IMG/VR virus record: IMGVR_UViG_3300027759_000278
Span: 1 to 32,278 of that record
DNA from: a virus
Strand: one strand, 5' to 3'
Length of the DNA stretch: 32,278 nucleotides
Below are positions 29,003-32,278 of the stretch, piece by piece. The position numbers and the translations under genes are program-made. The notes below the pieces were generated by a model that did no database searches, was not told where the DNA came from, and was given only the letters and a program-made list of their open reading frames with translations. The number at the start of each line of letters is the position of its first letter. Positions within the stretch are counted from its first letter, which is position 1.

Positions 29003-29200
29003 TTAGCGGTTGCCGAAGATGTAGGCCGCGAGCGAAGCGTCGAGGGTCTTCTTACCGCCGTTGTGTTCAGCGATAGCCACGAGGAGTTTCTTTTCGAGGT
29101 AGCGGTCAAGGGCTTCCAAGAACTCCTTGGAGGTGCGCTTGCCGTGGCTCTTGATGAACTTCCGGATGGAAGCGGGCTTGATGTAGTTGGGCTTGCTCAT
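29003..29200 (-). CDS. single histone-fold protein (putative)
   Basis: 65 residues that fit a histone fold: helix 1 IKPASIRKFIKSHG (7-20), loop with KRTS (21-24), long helix 2 KEFLEALDRYLEKKLLVAIA (25-44), then the GGKKTL loop (48-53) that corresponds to the 'RKT' L2 loop, and helix 3 (54-62). The pattern 'S...f.eAL...l...l..Ai.......kkTl' is that of archaeal and bacterial histones (including DUF1931-like proteins). Rich in Lys, so DNA binding is plausible. Bacterial histones are sparse and phage ones more so. The call is by pattern only; a different three-helix DNA binder is possible. Confidence 0.55.
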   Translation of the reverse strand: MSKPNYIKPASIRKFIKSHGKRTSKEFLEALDRYLEKKLLVAIAEHNGGKKTLDASLAAYIFGNR

Positions 29201-29235
29201 AGGTCTGTCGTGTTGGTGTGGTTTTGGGCTGGGGG

Positions 29236-29508
29236 TTAGAGGATGCCTCCGTTGATACGGAGTTTGGAAAGGTTGCGGGTCATACGCTCAACCTCACGGG
29301 AGTTGTTGGGGCGGACGCACTTCACGCCCGTGTCCGTGGAGAGGTGCTGGATGGCATCCGCGAGGATGGCTCCGTGTCCCTGCTTGATGAGGATGCTCAC
29401 AAGACGCATCACAGTTTCCGGGAGGTGCTTCTTGGCGTTCTTACAGGCGACCTTGAAGTCTGCGGTGCTGGTGATGGGCTGGCGTTCGTTTTGGTTGGTG
29501 GGTTCCAT
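29236..29508 (-). CDS. hypothetical protein, 90 aa
   Basis: 90 residues from ATG 29508 (MEPTNQNERQPITSTADFKV). The core is helical (AKKHLPETVMRLVSILIKQG, ADAIQHLSTDTGV) with a basic C-terminus (SREVERMTRNLSKLRINGG). Leader cgacatctct-ATG with a TTGACA box upstream. No family recognised. Confidence 0.65.
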   Translation of the reverse strand: MEPTNQNERQPITSTADFKVACKNAKKHLPETVMRLVSILIKQGHGAILADAIQHLSTDTGVKCVRPNNSREVERMTRNLSKLRINGGIL

Positions 29509-29531
29509 AGAGATGTCGTGCTTGAGTAGAT

Positions 29532-29562
29532 ATGTTATTTCAGAAAGGTGGACAGGTGTCAA
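29532..29562 (-). promoter_or_regulatory. TTGACA promoter for the 29508 gene
   Basis: On the minus strand TTGACA (29562-29557) is followed by AATAAC at 17 bases or TAACAT at 19. The ATG lies about 25 bases downstream. Confidence 0.45.
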
Positions 29563-29572
29563 GTGTATATTT

Positions 29573-29842
29573 TCAGTTGGCGAATTGGGACAGGAGGCGA
29601 CGAGCGACCTTGCGCCCGTGAGGCGTGGAGTAGTTGGCATCGGTGTTGGCGTAGAGGTCGGCTTGGTCGTAGAGCCACGGGAGAATGTCGCCGTGTTCCT
29701 TGACCGACTCGATGATTTCTTTCGCGTCGCCGTCGAAGTGGCGAAACCAGATTTCGTAAGCAGACTCGCTACCGGGGAGGATGTTGCGACCTCGCAGGAC
29801 GGCGTGTGCGTGTTGGATGAGGTGGATGTGCGGATGAGACAT
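29573..29842 (-). CDS. hypothetical protein, 89 aa
   Basis: 89 residues starting MSHPHIHLIQHAHAVLRGRN, a His-rich start that could bind metal. Then SAYEIWFRHFDGDAKEIIES and a C-terminal GRKVARRLLSQF. Probably helical. First gene of the minus-strand run, with its own promoter at 29876-29903; it diverges from the plus-strand gene at 29999. No family recognised. Confidence 0.65.
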   Translation of the reverse strand: MSHPHIHLIQHAHAVLRGRNILPGSESAYEIWFRHFDGDAKEIIESVKEHGDILPWLYDQADLYANTDANYSTPHGRKVARRLLSQFAN

Positions 29843-29875
29843 AGTTGTATGTGTGTAGTGCGGTTGAAGAACTGT

Positions 29876-29903
29876 ATCCTACTACATTGTGTGGATATGT
29901 CAA
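29876..29903 (-). promoter_or_regulatory. minus-strand promoter of the divergent region
   Basis: TTGACA (29903-29898) and TAGGAT (29881-29876) on the minus strand, 16 bases apart, about 35 bases before the ATG at 29842. Confidence 0.55.
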
Positions 29904-29949
29904 CAACATATTTTTAGCCGGGTGCATAGTTTGTCTTTATTTTATGCGC

Positions 29950-29977
29950 TTGACATAACCGACGGCTTGAGTATAGT
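29950..29977 (+). promoter_or_regulatory. plus-strand sigma-70 type promoter
   Basis: TTGACA (29950-29955) and TATAGT (29972-29977) with a 16-base spacer; the best match to a housekeeping promoter in the window. The ATG at 29999 follows after about 21 bases. Confidence 0.75.
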
Positions 29978-29998
29978 GAATGTAATCAATCATCCCAT

Positions 29999-30217
29999 AT
30001 GACATACGCCCAATACGAAACGCTCCGTCAGCCCCTGCTGGCCAACCTCCAGCAGAAGACTGTCGGGTTCAAGGAAGCCCGCAAGCAGTTCGGGGAAGAT
30101 AGCCCGGAGTTCAAGGAGGCCGTCCTACAATACAATGTGGCTTGGGACGCTTGCCAAGCCCTCACCAAGTCCGCCCGGTCACAGGGCGCGTTCAAAGACT
30201 CCGGGATGTCCTTCTAA
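29999..30217 (+). CDS. hypothetical helical protein, 72 aa
   Basis: 72 residues: TYAQYETLRQPLLANLQQKT, then KEARKQFGEDSPEFKEAVLQ and a C-terminal tail. Predicted two-helix hairpin with a charged surface. Stands behind the strongest promoter of the window, so it is probably an early, well-expressed gene. No family recognised. Confidence 0.7.
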   Translation: MTYAQYETLRQPLLANLQQKTVGFKEARKQFGEDSPEFKEAVLQYNVAWDACQALTKSARSQGAFKDSGMSF

Positions 30218-30227
30218 CAGAATACGC

Positions 30228-30256
30228 TTGACACCTGTTCACCCATAATCCATAAC
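30228..30256 (+). promoter_or_regulatory. TTGACA-N17-CATAAC promoter
   Basis: TTGACA (30228-30233) and CATAAC (30251-30256), 17 bases apart, 23 bases before the ATG at 30280. Confidence 0.55.
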
Positions 30257-30279
30257 ATAGACCTTCACCCAACGCACAT

Positions 30280-30507
30280 ATGAATACTATCACCCTCACG
30301 CAGTTCGACCAAATCCAAATCTTCGCCACCGCGCAGGCTCTGTCCTGTGCCAAGGACGGATTGTTCCTCACCCGGCCCGCCAACATCCGCCACACCGCTC
30401 TGGTCTGGCTGGACAAGGTAAATGTCAAGGTCAGCCCCAAGGCCAAGTGGGCTACGCTCCACAAGGAGTTCGCCGAAGCATTCGCTCCAATCATCCAGAA
30501 GAAATAA
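30280..30507 (+). CDS. hypothetical protein, 75 aa
   Basis: 75 residues: TITLTQFDQIQIFATAQALS, then NIRHTALVWLDKVNVKVSP and KEFAEAFAPIIQKK. Mixed alpha-beta, soluble, no family recognised. Leader cgcacat-ATG. Its own promoter lies at 30228-30256. Confidence 0.68.
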   Translation: MNTITLTQFDQIQIFATAQALSCAKDGLFLTRPANIRHTALVWLDKVNVKVSPKAKWATLHKEFAEAFAPIIQKK

Positions 30508-30527
30508 TCTTCACCAACCCACCGCGT

Positions 30528-30746
30528 ATGAAAACCAAGCACTACTCCCACGCCGTCGTAACCGACCTCGGAACCGAATGGTTCAACCTCCTCGGCGTTC
30601 GCAATGCGACTGCTTACGGGAGCGCCAAATACCTCAACACCGAAGCCCGGATGGAAACGATTGAGAACAAAGCCTCGATGATGGTCTTCAACGACACCGA
30701 CCACACGATGTGCGAGTGCCTCAACGGACACGAGGACGAACGCTAA
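30528..30746 (+). CDS. hypothetical protein, 72 aa
   Basis: 72 residues from ATG 30528 (MKTKHYSHAVVTDLGTEWFN); the longer frame starting at 30447 would overlap the upstream gene. Contains RNATAYGSAKYLNTEARMET and ends HTMCECLNGHEDER. No family recognised. It follows the upstream stop by 20 bases. Confidence 0.62.
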   Translation: MKTKHYSHAVVTDLGTEWFNLLGVRNATAYGSAKYLNTEARMETIENKASMMVFNDTDHTMCECLNGHEDER

Positions 30747-30766
30747 TCCCCGCCACCACTACACCT

Positions 30767-31009
30767 ATGGAAAAGAAAAACTATAACACCCGGCTCAAAG
30801 CCCTCACCACCATCGTCAGCAAGAAGACGCTGGTTCGCACCGACATCGAGTCTGCCCTTCACCGGGCAGTATCGCTTAAAGCCGGGGAGCCGTTCACTCG
30901 GTCTACCTCGCTTGAGGAAATCGGACGGCTGTCCGTAGACCTATACAATGCACAGTTCCACGAGAACCTTGCCCGGTATAACCTCCGCCAGCACGAGGCT
31001 AAAAAATAA
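30767..31009 (+). CDS. hypothetical helical protein, 80 aa
   Basis: 80 residues from ATG 30767 (MEKKNYNTRLKALTTIVSKK); the frame from 30710 would overlap the upstream gene. Helical and basic, with DIESALHRAVSLKAGEP and EEIGRLSVDLYNAQFHENLA. No family recognised. Leader actacacct-ATG. Confidence 0.62.
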   Translation: MEKKNYNTRLKALTTIVSKKTLVRTDIESALHRAVSLKAGEPFTRSTSLEEIGRLSVDLYNAQFHENLARYNLRQHEAKK

Positions 31010-31011
31010 TC

Positions 31012-31040
31012 TTGACGACTACCTTACAACTGTTCATACA
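31012..31040 (+). promoter_or_regulatory. TTGACG-N17-CATACA promoter
   Basis: TTGACG (31012-31017) and CATACA (31035-31040), 17 bases apart, before the ATG at 31063. Confidence 0.45.
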
Positions 31041-31062
31041 CATATATACACCAACACGACAT

Positions 31063-31587
31063 ATGACTACTGCACTCACCATCAATAACCAGACGCTCAC
31101 GCTTAAGTCCTACAAGACTGTAAAGTGGATGTCCGAAGAAACCATCTGCTTCACCACGACTGTCTGCCTCAACGGCCAGCCTGTCTGCACCGCCTGTAAC
31201 GAAGGTCACGGCGGTTCTACCAGCATCGGCTGGGTGTCCGCCATCGCCGAACGCAAGGCTGAAGACCTCGCGCTCCTTGCCAAGCCCGGCGACTACGGCT
31301 GGGACTTTGCTACCTCCCTTAAGTTTGTAGACCTCGTGGACATTCTCGTCCATAAGGTTGATGCCGACAAGGAAGCCGAAAAGGCTCTCAAGAAGGTAGT
31401 CAAGGATATGACCGACAAGGTTGTGTTCGTCCTGCCGGGCGAAGACCCGAAGCAGGGCTACCGCTACCTCAAGTGTGGCTCCGACAACATCCGCGACGGC
31501 ATCCAGAAGATGCTGGTGAAGTATCCCGGATGCACCATCTATAACGACTTCCCCATTGTCGCGCTGAAGTCCGTCTTCCTCGGATAA
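31063..31587 (+). CDS. hypothetical protein, 174 aa
   Basis: 174 residues from ATG 31063 (leader acgacat-ATG). The first part is beta-rich (ALTINNQTLTLKSYKTVKWM, CFTTTVCLNGQPVCTACNEG), with four Cys close together that could bind a metal; helices follow (KEAEKALKKVVKDMTDKV), then YLKCGSDNIRDGI. No family recognised. The longer open frame from 31012 would begin inside the promoter. Confidence 0.7.
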   Translation: MTTALTINNQTLTLKSYKTVKWMSEETICFTTTVCLNGQPVCTACNEGHGGSTSIGWVSAIAERKAEDLALLAKPGDYGWDFATSLKFVDLVDILVHKVDADKEAEKALKKVVKDMTDKVVFVLPGEDPKQGYRYLKCGSDNIRDGIQKMLVKYPGCTIYNDFPIVALKSVFLG

Positions 31588-31591
31588 GCAC

Positions 31592-31620
31592 TTGACAACA
31601 GTCATCCACTCGTCCACAAC
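31592..31620 (+). promoter_or_regulatory. TTGACA-N17-CACAAC promoter
   Basis: TTGACA (31592-31597) and CACAAC (31615-31620), 17 bases apart, 29 bases before the ATG at 31650. Confidence 0.5.
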
Positions 31621-31649
31621 ATATACACACGACTAACCAAACACACACG

Positions 31650-32021
31650 ATGCCTTCCTACGATAAACAATACTGCGAACTGTCTCCGGCAGTTCACGAC
31701 CTTGTGTCGGCTCTCAACGCCGGACACGACGAACTGTCTTCCCTCAAGGGGCGGTTCGGTATCGGTTGCCTCCGCTGTGAGCCAGAAGATAAGTTCGGCT
31801 CGCCACACTCCTACGCTATGGAACTGCGCAATCTAATGCTCCATACTTCCGACACCATTGTTCCGCTGAACATCGACACCGACCTGCTCATTGCCCTCTC
31901 CAAGCAGATGGCTAATGTCTCCCGGCTACGCTTGCTCACCGACAAGGAGGCGAAGGTGGTTAACGGCTGTAACGCCCTTACCTTCCTCTCTGCAACCAAG
32001 AGCCACATTAACTACGCCTAA
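31650..32021 (+). CDS. hypothetical protein, 123 aa
   Basis: 123 residues: YCELSPAVHDLVSALNAGHD, then KGRFGIGCLRCEP with one CxxC, and helices NIDTDLLIALSKQMANVSRL. No family recognised. Stop and next start overlap (TAATG). Leader acacacacg-ATG. Confidence 0.7.
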   Translation: MPSYDKQYCELSPAVHDLVSALNAGHDELSSLKGRFGIGCLRCEPEDKFGSPHSYAMELRNLMLHTSDTIVPLNIDTDLLIALSKQMANVSRLRLLTDKEAKVVNGCNALTFLSATKSHINYA

Positions 32022-32233
32022 TGAGTCAGACAAACGATTTCTACAACGCCCTCAAGGGCGTGGGCGAAGATATGGCTACGCTCAAGGCGGAGAACGCACG
32101 GCTACGCCGTCGCTGTGAGGCACTACGAGAAGCCGGAGATGAGGTATGGTATTGCTACCGCCACCGGGAGCCTCTGGCTGATGCCATTGCCGAGTGGGTC
32201 GAGACTCGTGACGACAAGGGGGCTAACCAATGA
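32021..32233 (+). CDS. small coiled-coil protein, 70 aa
   Basis: 70 residues: an N-terminal coiled coil (MATLKAENARLRRRCEALRE) followed by VWYCYRHREPLADAIAEWVE. The 'L..A...W...' ending after a coiled coil is common in small phage proteins of unknown role. It overlaps both neighbours (TAATG and ATGA). Confidence 0.65.
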   Translation: MSQTNDFYNALKGVGEDMATLKAENARLRRRCEALREAGDEVWYCYRHREPLADAIAEWVETRDDKGANQ

Positions 32234-32278
32234 GCGAGCATACTCCCCAATGGCCTCCGCGCATCTTTGTCGTGGGCT
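32230..32278 (+). CDS. 5' end of a gene cut by the window edge
   Basis: An ATG overlapping the preceding stop (ATGA) opens a frame reading MSEHTPQWPPRIFVVG to the window end. The overlap supports it; the family cannot be told. Confidence 0.5.
   Translation, partial: MSEHTPQWPPRIFVVG

Overview
The window is a stretch of a tailed double-stranded DNA phage (or prophage). It has a GpA-type large terminase, a lambda-type portal, an S49 prohead protease, a scaffold-like protein, a major capsid protein and head-tail connector candidates in lambda-like order. No integrase, repressor or host gene is visible. Gene starts almost never carry a Shine-Dalgarno sequence. Leaders are instead C/A-rich (acgact-ATG, cacat-ATG). 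Putative promoters have a TTGACA box, often followed 17 bases later by CAYAMC rather than TATAAT. The host therefore initiates translation largely without SD pairing; its phylum cannot be fixed from this sequence.

Layout. (1) 1-2309, plus strand: the end of a truncated gene and five small genes, including a GNAT-like protein and two proteins that share an N-terminal MARSY tag. (2) 2320-5066, minus strand: small genes including a zinc ribbon, a DUF932 protein and a 25-residue membrane peptide. (3) 5287-9666, plus strand: an HNH nuclease, a primase-helicase fusion, an HTH protein and small accessory genes. (4) 9736-12402: small and large terminase. (5) 12403-15013: 2.6 kb without a credible gene. 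It reads as one long structured non-coding RNA, with an extended -10 promoter, a boxB-like hairpin plus boxA-like element, many GNRA-capped hairpins, two oversized tRNA-like domains and a strong terminator at 14940-14974. (6) 15014-21269: head module. (7) 21350-25358: four proteins sharing one small domain, one of them a 995-residue repeat protein, plus a small membrane protein. (8) 25436-27060: head-tail or tail completion candidates. (9) 27066-29842, minus strand: small genes, among them a second zinc ribbon, a membrane peptide and a likely single histone-fold protein. (10) 29999-end, plus strand: small genes, each with a promoter-like site.

How it fits together. The terminase, portal, protease, scaffold and coat genes build and fill the capsid; the primase-helicase and HNH nuclease serve DNA replication and processing. 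The most unusual part is the long RNA between terminase and head genes. Its position, size, tRNA-like parts and GNRA loops recall the phage-associated giant RNAs GOLLD and ROOL, but membership of either class is not shown here. The boxA-like elements suggest it is transcribed with rRNA-style antitermination.
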